DNA of 28,803 nucleotides from a virus. Numbering within the stretch: position 1 is the stretch's first letter; each line of letters starts with the position of its first letter. The notes below the pieces were generated by a model. That model searched no databases, was not told the DNA's origin, and worked only from the letters and a program-made list of their open reading frames with translations. This document shows positions 7,738-14,547 of the stretch, piece by piece. The stretch is taken from the IMG/VR virus record IMGVR_UViG_3300037490_000020, positions 1-28,803 of that record; one strand, 5' to 3'. The translations under genes were made by a program, and so were the position numbers.

Positions 7738-8204
7738 CGGCGATTGTGGACTTGTTCAAACGCAGTAGCCCAACGACAGTTGGTTGGCTCGTAATCACTA
7801 TCGTTGTTAATTCGGTCTATAGATTTGCCTTTGGGACGCTCACCCATGTCTGCTAAGAACGTCTCAAATCTGTGCCACGCAACGCAGACTTTAATGCCTC
7901 GGCCTCCATACCTGTCATAGGCTGGATTCTTCTGGTTTTCGCAGCGTTGAATCATTAAAGACCAGATTCGATATTCGGTTGTGCGGGAGAGCCCATGAGT
8001 TCTATGGATGTCTCCGTTGATCACGGGTTTTTGGCAACCGCATGAGGTAGATAAACCTCGGTAGACATTTTGGAAATTTATTGCCTTTTTTACACCGCAA
8101 ACACACTGATATTCAGCGAACCTTCGTCCGTTTACTGATGGTAATAGCCTGATGAGCGTTAAAGACCCGAAGACAGTTCCCAATTCAAATTGTTTCGGTC
8201 GCAT
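7692..8204 (-). CDS. Zinc-finger HNH-type (putative homing) endonuclease-like protein
   Basis: The 170-residue protein has an N-terminal half with paired cysteines (C34-x-C36 and C55-x-C57) like the CDCG...SCGC zinc modules of phage homing-type proteins. A second module runs from HGLSRTTEYRIW through YGGRGIKVC to GERPKGKSIDRINNDSDY and NCRWAT, a well-known phage family related to HNH/AP2 proteins. The DNA is visibly AT-richer than the flanking genes, suggesting later acquisition. It sits at the left end of the leftward operon, tail-to-tail with the lysis block. Cleavage activity is inferred from the family, not from a defined active site. Confidence 0.75.
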   Translation of the reverse strand: MRPKQFELGTVFGSLTLIRLLPSVNGRRFAEYQCVCGVKKAINFQNVYRGLSTSCGCQKPVINGDIHRTHGLSRTTEYRIWSLMIQRCENQKNPAYDRYGGRGIKVCVAWHRFETFLADMGERPKGKSIDRINNDSDYEPTNCRWATAFEQVHNRRQRKLRRTPPPAMKL

Positions 8205-8216
8205 TTACCGTGAATT

Positions 8217-8369
8217 ATGCCAGATAATTATGGTGTATGTGATGCAATTCAGGTGAAGTGTCCGAAGACCGTCAAGCTGACGCGCGGTCGCACACAGAAG
8301 CCGCGCGTCTTTCGGTGTCTGCTCGAGTCAGGGCATAAGGGACGCTGTAAGTTCGCTGAAAAAGTCTAG
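8217..8369 (+). CDS. Possible small Cys-rich protein (50 aa)
   Basis: An ATG frame of 50 codons lies in the gap right of the HNH-type gene, starting only 12 bases from that gene's divergent start. It is basic and contains C8, C15, C34, H40 and C44; the end (FRCLLESGHKGRCKF) looks like a small zinc-binding knuckle with C-x5-H-x3-C spacing. I recall similar short tails in phage proteins but no function. There is no clear ribosome binding site and it faces against its neighbours. If not a gene, the stretch would be a non-coding spacer. Confidence 0.35.
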   Translation: MPDNYGVCDAIQVKCPKTVKLTRGRTQKPRVFRCLLESGHKGRCKFAEKV

Positions 8370-8373
8370 GCGG

Positions 8374-8508
8374 CTAACCTGGGGTTTCTGGGTAGGGATC
8401 ACACTCTCCACAGCGTACGCAACGTAGCCTGAAGACCAAGTATCCGCCAACGCGCTTATTATCAAGCGTAAAACGATGACCAAATAGTTTGCAGATCAAC
8501 TTGGCCAT
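8374..8508 (-). CDS. Small DUF1660-like zinc-ribbon protein (44 aa)
   Basis: ATG at 8508-8506 lies eight bases after the stop of the upstream leftward gene, and the frame runs 44 codons to TAG. The start (MAKLICKLFGHRF) and a C-V-R-C-G-E-C cluster at 30-36 fit small prophage proteins of the DUF1660 type, which begin with a Cys-x-x-x-Gly-His motif and end in a CxxC knuckle. A structural zinc site is likely; the role is unknown. It is the penultimate gene of the leftward operon. Confidence 0.55.
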   Translation of the reverse strand: MAKLICKLFGHRFTLDNKRVGGYLVFRLRCVRCGECDPYPETPG

Positions 8509-8516
8509 AGGATGAG

Positions 8517-8888
8517 TTAAACGTGCGACTGAGGTGGATCAGGCGCCACAAAGATACCGGGCGGCCGTGGAATCTCGCAATCAGTGGGACGCCACAGGTG
8601 CAGGCAATAGGGATGGCAGTTGCGGTGATCACTCACCGGCACATGCAACTGCATCACAGTATCGGTGTCCTGCCAGAACCGGCGCTTGACCTCTTCCATC
8701 TCGTCCCACGTCGGGCAGCGATCCTTGACGCTGACAGAGACGTGCTCCCAGCCTTCGCCATTCGAGAAGATGATCACCATCTGGCGCTTGGGGATTCGCA
8801 GGTGACCATTGAACCGGTCGCCCAGTTCGCTGCTATCCCAAGGCGAGGGACGACGATAGATCTCCCAGTCCATCGGACAACGCATCAT
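8517..8888 (-). CDS. Phage hypothetical protein, DUF7694-like
   Basis: The core HVSVSVKDRCPTWDEMEEVK, then F-W-x-D-T-D-T-V-M-Q-L-H and C-L-H-L-W-R-P, is a pattern I recognise from a widespread phage family annotated as DUF7694; its function is not known. The 123-residue length fits. Several starts are possible (ATG 8888, 8885, 8873); a GGAG about ten bases upstream favours the first two. It belongs to the leftward early operon, followed after eight bases by the small zinc-ribbon gene. Confidence 0.8.
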   Translation of the reverse strand: MMRCPMDWEIYRRPSPWDSSELGDRFNGHLRIPKRQMVIIFSNGEGWEHVSVSVKDRCPTWDEMEEVKRRFWQDTDTVMQLHVPVSDHRNCHPYCLHLWRPTDCEIPRPPGIFVAPDPPQSHV

Positions 8889-8939
8889 GATCGACTATCT
8901 CCCACGGTTAGAGCGGGTCGGGTGGGGCGGTCGTATTCT

Positions 8940-9221
8940 CTACGCTTTCCTGATCCATGGCCGGGCGATTGGTTTCTCGCTCTCCGGTTGTATCAACTCC
9001 TGTCCGCAGTGCGGGCACACCGGACAGATCAAGTCCGCAGCCTCTCGCATAATCCGCGCTATCCGATCATCAACGCTCTCGCTCTTGTCCGCGGGCTCAC
9101 GCCTTGCCAGAGAAACGAATGCTGAAGCCGCTACGGCGAGCGCTGCGGTGCCTTCGGAGTGGGCGCTGTACTCACGTAGGATGCGGCCCGCGTGCGCTAC
9201 AAGGCGCTTGGATTCGTTCAT
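8940..9221 (-). CDS. Hypothetical early protein with CxxCxxC knuckle (93 aa)
   Basis: ATG 9221 is chosen; the frame extends upstream to 9311 but that would overlap the preceding gene by 74 bases. The protein is helical (residues 1-65) and ends with C-P-V-C-P-H-C-G-Q-E, a likely metal-binding knuckle, and a short Pro/Arg-rich tail. I do not recognise the family. It follows the upstream leftward gene by 16 bases and is presumably translated from the same early transcript. Confidence 0.65.
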   Translation of the reverse strand: MNESKRLVAHAGRILREYSAHSEGTAALAVAASAFVSLARREPADKSESVDDRIARIMREAADLICPVCPHCGQELIQPESEKPIARPWIRKA

Positions 9222-9237
9222 TGAGGCGCTTCCCCGT

Positions 9238-9690
9238 TCACTTGTTGCACACGTTCGGACCGTGCGGCCTAGAGCTGGTGAAATAACTCTCTCCGCAGAA
9301 GGGGCATGCACCGCCGGTAGCTTGAATGTTTACAGGCTCGACCCCCGGCGGAATGCTCAGCGGACTCGCCGTCGTCTCGTCCGGTGCTATAGCGTCATTG
9401 ACGATGTTGCACACGTCGTACTCATCTAGAGCGGTGTAGTTCTCCCTGATCTTCCGCAACGCCGCGCGCAGCCGCTCGTATTCAGCACAAAGCCTCAGCC
9501 CGCCAGACTGGGCGGTCGAAAGCGCCTTTTTATACTCATCCCGCTCGCACGTCAGCCGCTCGATCTCGTCGGCTCCGCCGTCAGCACAGGCAGCGTCTAT
9601 CTCCCTGCCTTCGGCGCGCAGATCAATAGCGATAGAACGCAGGTTGTGCACAAAAGCGGCGCGCTGATTTGAGGACAGCGGCTCGGTCAT
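9238..9690 (-). CDS. Hypothetical early protein, coiled coil plus C-terminal zinc knuckle (150 aa)
   Basis: ATG overlaps the upstream stop (ATGA at 9687-9690). Residues 1-100 are helical and charged with a leucine-spaced coiled-coil stretch (about 40-85). The C-terminus has G-A-C-P-F-C-G-E-S-Y-F and a later Cys, resembling half of a zinc ribbon. Proteins with this layout are common in phage early regions and have no assigned function. Confidence 0.7.
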   Translation of the reverse strand: MTEPLSSNQRAAFVHNLRSIAIDLRAEGREIDAACADGGADEIERLTCERDEYKKALSTAQSGGLRLCAEYERLRAALRKIRENYTALDEYDVCNIVNDAIAPDETTASPLSIPPGVEPVNIQATGGACPFCGESYFTSSRPHGPNVCNK

Positions 9691-10256
9691 GCGACGTGCT
9701 CCTTCGGAATGGCAGCGGTCTTGGCTTCGTCACGTTCACGCCGCTCTAAATCGCGGTAGGCGTCCCACATGCGCAGGCTGGCGAGCCTAGCAATATGCAC
9801 GACTTGCTCTGCGGTAAGGATCGACACGTCGCGGCACGGCTTGGCGCGCTTCACGCACTCGATGGTCGGTGTTCCGCGATGCGTTTCGTCCACCAGTAGA
9901 ACACCACTCACCGGCTGTATGAAATCGAGCAGGGCATCGGTCCATAGAGCCGCCGGCATGGCGTAGTAGTGCTTCCACACCTTGCGCGGCCACGGCTTGG
10001 CAATCTTCGCCGGCTGCACCCATTTGCCGTCCACCCAATCGCCCCAAGGCTGGTGCCACCACTTGCTCTTGTCGCGGTCCTGTTTGAGATCGGCCCGGCT
10101 GACCTTGATTTCGACATCGATTATGCGCAGGTCGCGCGTCACCACGAGCAGGTCTATCTCGTCGCCTGTCCACGTACAGTTGGGCAGCACGCACAGATCC
10201 GATTTGAACGTGTGACGCGCCAGAATGCGACCGATTCTGCCCTCGGTCCATGTCAT
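9687..10256 (-). CDS. Putative PD-(D/E)XK-fold nuclease (189 aa)
   Basis: Residues 31-53 read GDEIDLLVV then a beta hairpin and DVEIKVSR, matching the restriction-endonuclease-like core with Asp35 and Glu49-x-Lys51. Downstream is a Trp/Lys-rich segment (W-W-H-Q-P-W-G-D-W) and a basic helix. The fold would cut or bind DNA in replication, recombination or host DNA turnover; the specific role cannot be read from the sequence. It is in the leftward early operon and its stop overlaps the next ATG. Confidence 0.6.
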   Translation of the reverse strand: MTWTEGRIGRILARHTFKSDLCVLPNCTWTGDEIDLLVVTRDLRIIDVEIKVSRADLKQDRDKSKWWHQPWGDWVDGKWVQPAKIAKPWPRKVWKHYYAMPAALWTDALLDFIQPVSGVLLVDETHRGTPTIECVKRAKPCRDVSILTAEQVVHIARLASLRMWDAYRDLERRERDEAKTAAIPKEHVA

Positions 10257-10280
10257 GCACGCTCATCCGATGAACGAGGG

Positions 10281-10520
10281 TCACTCATCCGTCAGACCCA
10301 TTCCGAAACACTCAAGCCTCCTGCCTTCCGCCTGCATACAGCAAGGGTGGAAACATGGGCCTGTTTGGTGAAACAGACATTTCCCGTCAGGCACGCCCTC
10401 GTGCCACAACTTCCATATCGCGTTCATAGCGCGCGCCAGTCGTTGTTTGCCAGTGCTACATTCCGGCGGTACTTGCGAGTAAGTACCGCGCTTCGGATCG
10501 ATAGTCTTGTGGTCGCTCAT
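10281..10520 (-). CDS. Hypothetical Cys/His-rich early protein (79 aa)
   Basis: ATG 10520 overlaps the upstream stop (ATGA). The middle is helical (QRLARAMNAIWKLWHEG), followed by a Cys/His cluster (C-L-F-H, then P-C-F-H-P-C-C) likely to bind metal. No family recognised. Membership of the tightly packed leftward operon and clean coupling support a real gene. Confidence 0.65.
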   Translation of the reverse strand: MSDHKTIDPKRGTYSQVPPECSTGKQRLARAMNAIWKLWHEGVPDGKCLFHQTGPCFHPCCMQAEGRRLECFGMGLTDE

Positions 10521-10828
10521 AACGCGGCCTCGAATTCTTCGTCGGTCATGTCGTAGCCTGCCGCTGCCAAAGCGGTCTCAAGGGCTGTCACTAGCGGCTC
10601 AGGAAACGCGCAAAGGTCGTCCTCGTAGTAATATCTGCCAGTCGGTTCATTCACCAGCGCCTTCGCAGCCACAGCGACCGCGCGTAACCACACGACCTCA
10701 GCCAGCAATTCGTCGTAATCCTCGAAGTGCACAAAGCCACCCTCGGGGTGTTCGTCCATGCCGGTATGGTCGCCGGGTGGCGGATCAAATCGCTTGAGCT
10801 TCTGATCTGCAGTCTTCGGCTCATTCAT
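10517..10828 (-). CDS. Hypothetical acidic early protein (103 aa)
   Basis: ATG overlaps the upstream stop (ATGA at 10825-10828) and its own stop overlaps the next ATG. It is acidic, with an HFEDYDELLAEVVWLRAVAVAAKALV helix region (about 34-59) and an acidic C-terminus. I do not recognise a domain. The double coupling argues that it is translated. Confidence 0.65.
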   Translation of the reverse strand: MNEPKTADQKLKRFDPPPGDHTGMDEHPEGGFVHFEDYDELLAEVVWLRAVAVAAKALVNEPTGRYYYEDDLCAFPEPLVTALETALAAAGYDMTDEEFEAAL

Positions 10829-11631
10829 GCCGCAATCCCCGCGCAGAACGGCACGACTGGCGCATCGGCCATGAACTGCAGAAGCTTCTCCGCCATTCGC
10901 TCATAGCACTTGCGCCGAGCGGCGGCGGCGTAGGCGGCGGCGTCGGCGGCGTTGACGGCGTCGGCGGCGGCGTAGGCGGCGGCGTCGGCGGCGTCGGCGG
11001 CGTAGGCGGCAGCGGCGTAGGCGGCGTTGACGGCGGCGTAGGCGGCGTTGGCGGCGTTGGCGGCGTTGGCGGCGGCGTCGGCGTTGACGGCGTTGGCGGC
11101 GGCGTCGGCGTTGACGGCGGCGTAGGCGGCGTAGGCGGCGGCGTCGGCGGTCCACGCCTTAGACCGAGCCTCTAAAGCGGCTCGCCGCGCCAGATCTGCG
11201 GCGTTGCGATCACATGGCTCACCCTTTGTGAGTGGGATCAGCACATCCGCGCAGGCTTTGATCTCCTTAGAAACGCGCGGATCGTCGCGGCTCGCGAGGT
11301 CTTCCGTGAGGAGCCAATAGAGAAATTGCCAGCCCACGCGCGATAGGTCGGAGCCTGGCGTAATGGCATTCAGGAAGCGAGCCGGGAATTGCTTGGAGTT
11401 GCCGTTCGCCATCCCTTCAAATAATCGATCCTCAAGCCGCGCCAGCATGATTGGGATGCCGAGCTCGGTCTCGAACGCTTTATGAGACGAGCTGTGGACA
11501 GTGCAACCAACCGCGCACCCTTTGCCACGCTCCCAATACTTGCCGTGAATAATTTCGTCCTGAGCTTCGTGCAGACGCACGCGGTTGAGGTACTTCTCTT
11601 TGATGGCCGGATCGTTGTGGAAAGCTAGCAT
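10825..11631 (-). CDS. Early protein with a long Ala-rich triplet-repeat insert (268 aa)
   Basis: The N-terminal about 155 residues (MLAFHNDPAIKEKYLNRV, then G-K-G-C-A-V-G-C-T-V-H-S and LEDRLFEGM) resemble a family I recall from phages and bacteria with unknown function. Residues about 160-237 consist almost only of Ala with Tyr, Asn, Asp and Val, encoded by GCC, TAC, AAC, GAC and GTC. A short normal C-terminus follows (CYERMAEKLLQFMA). The insert likely forms a long helix. The end overlaps the next gene by ATGA. Repeat length probably varies between relatives by strand slippage. Confidence 0.75.
   Translation of the reverse strand: MLAFHNDPAIKEKYLNRVRLHEAQDEIIHGKYWERGKGCAVGCTVHSSSHKAFETELGIPIMLARLEDRLFEGMANGNSKQFPARFLNAITPGSDLSRVGWQFLYWLLTEDLASRDDPRVSKEIKACADVLIPLTKGEPCDRNAADLARRAALEARSKAWTADAAAYAAYAAVNADAAANAVNADAAANAANAANAAYAAVNAAYAAAAYAADAADAAAYAAADAVNAADAAAYAAAARRKCYERMAEKLLQFMADAPVVPFCAGIAA
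10919..11152 (-). repeat. GC-rich triplet tandem-repeat array inside a coding region
   Basis: About 230 bases are built of near-identical 9-15 base units (on the plus strand GGCGGCGTAGGC, GGCGGCGTCGGC, GGCGGCGTTGGC and GGCGTTGAC variants). Read on the minus strand every codon is NNC apart from a rare GCT, so the units change the protein only among Ala, Tyr, Val, Asn and Asp. The frame is kept throughout. Confidence 0.9.
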
Positions 11632-11771
11632 TGTTTCACCCGTGCAATTAGCTGGAGTTCAGTGGTCTGCTGCTCGGCCATCAGCGTAGCCTCAGCGCAA
11701 ATAGGGCCGGGGATTCGTCAGGGTGCAGAACCCAGCAGGACTCAGCCCAGGACCAGCGATACCTGACTTTT
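11632..11771. other. Short gap in the leftward operon without a convincing gene
   Basis: The 140 bases between the HNH/AP2 gene and the Ala-repeat gene hold only an 18-codon leftward frame (ATG at 11681) whose TAG overlaps the next ATG region. It may act as a leader for the Ala-repeat gene or be a scar left beside the inserted HNH gene. No hairpin with a T-run was seen. Confidence 0.3.
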
Positions 11772-12302
11772 TTATTCACGCCAATACTCCCCGAAGACTT
11801 CTCGTGCCCTTTTGCAGTAGACCGCATATGCTTCTTCCCTCGAAGTGAAGAATCCGAGGTGATATTGCTTCCGGTTGTACTTTATGGATGCCATCCATTT
11901 ACCGGTCCTCTTGTACAAGAGGACGCCCCTAAGACCGCTCGTATTGTTGGATTGTTTGGACCGATTCGCTGAATTCTGGGCGGCGGAGGCAAGCCTTAGA
12001 TTGGAAATTCTATTATCGTCTTTGATGCAATTTTTATGGTCGAGCATGGCGGGGAAAGATCCGTAGGTTAGTAGCCATGCGATCCGATGGGCGTAATAAG
12101 ATCGGCTGTTAACCTTCAAAAGCCGATAACCCAGCTTGCAGATCCAGCCCGCTGGCATTCCGGCTTTGGCTTTACCTCTTCTAGGAATTTGGCGCCACCA
12201 GAAATGCCCGGTAGCGGGGTCATATTCGTATTTGGCTTCAGCGTCAGCTCGAAGCGTTGATGGCGGGAATTGCCCCGGGTCCTGGCTGTTCTTCGATGTC
12301 AT
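11772..12302 (-). CDS. HNH endonuclease with C-terminal AP2 domain (homing type)
   Basis: From ATG 12302 the protein is 176 residues. YEYDPATGHFWW opens the usual HNH_3 homing-endonuclease layout; His72 in YYAHR, Asp88-His89 in LDHKN and N-R-I-S-N-L-R with A-S-x-x-Q-N-x-x-N complete it. An AP2 DNA-binding domain follows (SGLRGV, W-M-A-S-I, HLGFF, EEAYAVY; about 122-172). Such genes move by cutting unoccupied sites. The coding DNA is AT-richer than its neighbours and its start overlaps the 3' end of the DUF3653-like gene by 59 bases, both signs of insertion into the early operon. Confidence 0.85.
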   Translation of the reverse strand: MTSKNSQDPGQFPPSTLRADAEAKYEYDPATGHFWWRQIPRRGKAKAGMPAGWICKLGYRLLKVNSRSYYAHRIAWLLTYGSFPAMLDHKNCIKDDNRISNLRLASAAQNSANRSKQSNNTSGLRGVLLYKRTGKWMASIKYNRKQYHLGFFTSREEAYAVYCKRAREVFGEYWRE

Positions 12303-12612
12303 CGCGGCTCGCCTCAAGGCTCGCGATTTTCGCCCGCAGCGCGGCGATCTGCGAGTGCATCAGCGGCACGATGAGGGCGTCGTTCCGATTCACGCACCAG
12401 CCGGAAGGCGCGACGAGATCGGGGCCGTTCACGGTCCAGCCTTGCCATTCCTTCGCAAAGCAGCCGAGGTCCCGCGTGAGCACCGCTAGTTCGCAATAAC
12501 CGGGACAGATTGTCCCGGCTTTCCATCGGCTCGCGGTCTTGAGACTGACTCCGCAAGTCTCCGCTATGTGCTTGATCGAGAGACCATAAAGGATGCTGTG
12601 CGGCTGGCCCAT
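12244..12612 (-). CDS. DUF3653-like phage regulatory protein with HTH
   Basis: ATG 12612 is preferred over GTG 12630. A helix-turn-helix fits SIKHIAETCGVSLKTASRWKAG (about 12-33), followed by I-C-P-G-Y-C-E-L-A-V-L-T-R-D-L-G and a W-x-G-W motif characteristic of phage DUF3653 proteins. The C-terminal part is a short coiled coil. A role as DNA-binding regulator is likely. Upstream, an 84-base gap carries a perfect inverted repeat that could be its own operator. The 3' end is overlapped by the HNH/AP2 gene. Confidence 0.75.
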   Translation of the reverse strand: MGQPHSILYGLSIKHIAETCGVSLKTASRWKAGTICPGYCELAVLTRDLGCFAKEWQGWTVNGPDLVAPSGWCVNRNDALIVPLMHSQIAALRAKIASLEASRDDIEEQPGPGAIPAINASS

Positions 12613-12653
12613 GAGCCGAATATATCGCACCTGCTACTTCGCATAATGTATAC

Positions 12654-12667
12654 AAAGACAAGTCTTT
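12654..12667. promoter_or_regulatory. Perfect 14-bp inverted repeat upstream of the DUF3653-like gene
   Basis: AAAGAC-AA-GTCTTT lies in the 84-base gap between the two HTH genes, next to a leftward AT-rich stretch (TATACATTAT on the minus strand) that could serve as a -10 region. It may be an operator for an internal early promoter. No binding evidence exists. Confidence 0.4.
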
Positions 12668-12696
12668 CAGCGAGATTAATCGCATGTGCGAACTTC

Positions 12697-12942
12697 CTAA
12701 GTCTCAGTCGAGGTTCTGGACGTTGACGATGATCTGCGGGAATTCAAACGGACAAGGTGTCTTTTGTGTTGCGGGAGCTTCTCGGCGCCGAACTTCGCTC
12801 GTAGCTCGGCCAGGATCTCGTGGACCCGGCGCTTGCCGATGTGCCACATGCCGGCAATGCAATCAATCGAGATACCAGCCTCGCGCGCAAGCCGCATCTC
12901 GAACTTATCGAGCTCGCGGATGCTGGTCGGACGGCCGCGCAT
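12697..12942 (-). CDS. Small HTH DNA-binding protein (81 aa)
   Basis: ATG 12942 overlaps the stop of the ATPase gene (TAATG) with AAGG just upstream. Residues 1-50 (MRGRPTSIRELDKFEMRLAR, then GISIDCIAGMWHIGKRRVHE) resemble the resolvase/Hin-type helix-turn-helix, in which a G-R-P-x start contacts the minor groove. The C-terminus is basic and Ser/Arg-rich. It lacks a recombinase catalytic domain, so it is probably a regulator or a replication accessory protein. Confidence 0.65.
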   Translation of the reverse strand: MRGRPTSIRELDKFEMRLAREAGISIDCIAGMWHIGKRRVHEILAELRAKFGAEKLPQHKRHLVRLNSRRSSSTSRTSTET

Positions 12943-13943
12943 TACGCCGCCCTTGCCGCCTTCGGCAGTTCCTTCTCGCGCGCCTGATAGGCTTCGCGCA
13001 ATGACGCCACATCGGCCGGGATCATCTGCGCCTTGAGTTCGGGCGTGATCAGATTGCCCACCGACTTCAGCGCTTCATACGACTTCGCGAGATTGATCTT
13101 TGAAGTCCACTCCTTCACGAGCTCGCTCGAGTGCTGCGCGCGCTGCGTTTCTTCCGCGGCGAGTTGCTCGGCATCCTTGACTGCGGTCGCCTCGAGCGAT
13201 TCGAGCTGTGCCTGAGTCGCGCCGAGGAGTCCCAACAGCGGACGGCAGAGTGTCTCGAAGGTCGGGTCAATGAAGCTGCGACCCGCGAGCACGCCCGTCC
13301 GGTCCTTCTCCGCATAGGCCACGATCATCGCCTTCTCGTTGGTTTTCTTTGGCTTGATCGCTTCCATGCGAATCAGAATGTGCGGCTCGTAGGGCGTCTC
13401 GCCTTCGGCCTTCATCTTGACGCCGATCGCCTGCAGCTCCTCGGTCTCTTCATTTGTCGCGTACTCCACGCCCTGACGCCCGCAGATGATCACGTGCATG
13501 GGCGAGGACAGCGCGAAGGTCATCAGTTCCTTGTAGGGCTTTTTGATGCGGCCCCATGCGTGCATTGGTATGGTATCGGCGCGCGTGCGGCCACCACTGT
13601 AGGCTTCCATGCACGCCTGCCACAGGTGCGTGATCGAATCGATGATGACCATACCGTACTCATCAGTCGAAAGACTACGTAGCGCGGCCATCGTCTCCGT
13701 GATAGAGCGCGTGTAGAGCGCATCGAAGTCGAATGCTTCGGGATGAATCGAGCGCGTCGGCACCGCCTGGCAGTAGAAGTCCGAGCCGTGCTCGGTATCG
13801 ACGAGCGCCACGCGCTTCTTCGTGAGCTTCGCGATGCCCTCAGCGATCAGGAGCGATGTGAATGTCTTGCCTGACCCCGGCGGTCCATAGACGCCCATCT
13901 TCAGTGCGGCCTGTTCGGCCTTTGCTTTGCGGAAACCAGCCAT
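12942..13943 (-). CDS. RecA-like AAA ATPase (AAA_24 / Sak4-like)
   Basis: The 333-residue protein has Walker A GPPGSGKT (20-27), DTEHGSD (49-55) and Walker B MVIIDS with Asp102. This is the layout of phage AAA_24 or Sak4-like single-domain RecA-fold ATPases, which act with single-strand binding proteins in recombination or strand annealing. The C-terminal about 90 residues are helical and may be an oligomerisation or DNA-binding tail. An excellent ribosome binding site (AAAGGAGGG) precedes the ATG. It is the largest and best-marked enzyme in the leftward early operon. Confidence 0.82.
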   Translation of the reverse strand: MAGFRKAKAEQAALKMGVYGPPGSGKTFTSLLIAEGIAKLTKKRVALVDTEHGSDFYCQAVPTRSIHPEAFDFDALYTRSITETMAALRSLSTDEYGMVIIDSITHLWQACMEAYSGGRTRADTIPMHAWGRIKKPYKELMTFALSSPMHVIICGRQGVEYATNEETEELQAIGVKMKAEGETPYEPHILIRMEAIKPKKTNEKAMIVAYAEKDRTGVLAGRSFIDPTFETLCRPLLGLLGATQAQLESLEATAVKDAEQLAAEETQRAQHSSELVKEWTSKINLAKSYEALKSVGNLITPELKAQMIPADVASLREAYQAREKELPKAARAA

Positions 13944-13964
13944 GCGATTACCCTCCTTTGGGTG

Positions 13965-14165
13965 TTAGCTAGCTAAATCTTCCATCTGCTCTTTGAGGTC
14001 AGCGATCGCTTCTTCTTCGGTGCGGCCGTAGCCGATGGGATGCGTAGAGGTCCATTCCCCGTCTTCAACCCAGGCTTCGTAGTTCTCCGTCGTCGCCGAC
14101 CAGTCGAAGCGTCGGTCGGGAATCGGCTTTAGCCAGTAGTCCGTGATGATCTTGGGAACACTCAT
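13965..14165 (-). CDS. Conserved phage hypothetical protein (66 aa)
   Basis: The sequence K-I-I-T-D-Y-W-x-K-P-I-P-x-R-x-F-D-W-S-A, then P-I-G-Y-G-R-T-E-E-E-A-I-A-D-L, is a pattern I recall from many phage genomes, function unknown. The ATG overlaps the stop of a 45-residue gene upstream (ATGA at 14162-14165). It precedes the ATPase by 21 bases. Confidence 0.75.
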   Translation of the reverse strand: MSVPKIITDYWLKPIPDRRFDWSATTENYEAWVEDGEWTSTHPIGYGRTEEEAIADLKEQMEDLAS

Positions 14166-14299
14166 GTGACAGCCTCAGTTGTGTTACGTCGGGTCGAGTG
14201 ATGCGGCGTCATCAGAACCTTGTTCTTCCTTAACCAGCGCCGATGCCGCCGCACCATTCGATTCCAGTTCCACGCGTGCCAGGCGCGCAAGAGTTTCAT
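14162..14299 (-). CDS. Arg/Trp-rich basic microprotein (45 aa)
   Basis: A frame of 45 codons fills exactly the gap between two leftward genes: its ATG overlaps the upstream stop (ATGA at 14296-14299) and its TGA overlaps the next ATG (14162-14165). The product is strongly basic, with Trp and Arg/His clusters (WHAWNWNRMVRRHRRWLRKN, residues 7-26). It might bind nucleic acid or membranes. The perfect coupling at both ends is the main evidence; a longer frame on the same strand at 14184-14366 overlaps more and looks less protein-like. Confidence 0.6.
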   Translation of the reverse strand: MKLLRAWHAWNWNRMVRRHRRWLRKNKVLMTPHHSTRRNTTEAVT

Positions 14300-14547
14300 G
14301 TGCCGGTCTTGAGAAGTGCCGCGCGCTCTTCCTCAAGCGCCTTCCTCTGGCGGCGGAAGTCGGCATCGACGGCTACCTGACGCTTGTTGAGTTCGGTCAG
14401 ATCATCGGCCACTTTCCTCTCAGCGTCAGTGAGTGCTGGGAACTCGATATCAACCCAACCAGAGACCTGTACATAACCGCCGCTGTAAGGGACGTCCTTC
14501 CAGGGATGTACGTGGTCAAACGGATCACGAAACAGAGCGACTTTCAT
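14296..14547 (-). CDS. Hypothetical early protein (83 aa)
   Basis: ATG 14547 has GAGG upstream on the minus strand. The first half (DPFDHVHPWKDVPYSGGYVQ, then V-S-G-W-V-D-I-E-F) looks globular; the second half is a charged coiled coil (LTDAERKVADDLTELNKRQ onward). No family recognised. It overlaps the preceding gene by 23 bases and couples to the Arg/Trp-rich microprotein downstream. Confidence 0.7.
   Translation of the reverse strand: MKVALFRDPFDHVHPWKDVPYSGGYVQVSGWVDIEFPALTDAERKVADDLTELNKRQVAVDADFRRQRKALEEERAALLKTGT

Noticed and set aside
8523-9429. Plus-strand frames of about 180-200 codons opposite the DUF7694-like region
   Set aside because: They lie opposite leftward genes with recognisable motifs and coupled starts, and have no motifs of their own.
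10901-11155. An 84-codon frame of almost pure arginine on the minus strand
   Set aside because: It is the shifted reading of the GCC-rich repeat array inside the Ala-rich gene.
14184-14366. A 60-codon minus-strand frame overlapping the 83-residue gene
   Set aside because: The 45-codon frame at 14162-14299 is coupled exactly at both ends and explains the gap better.
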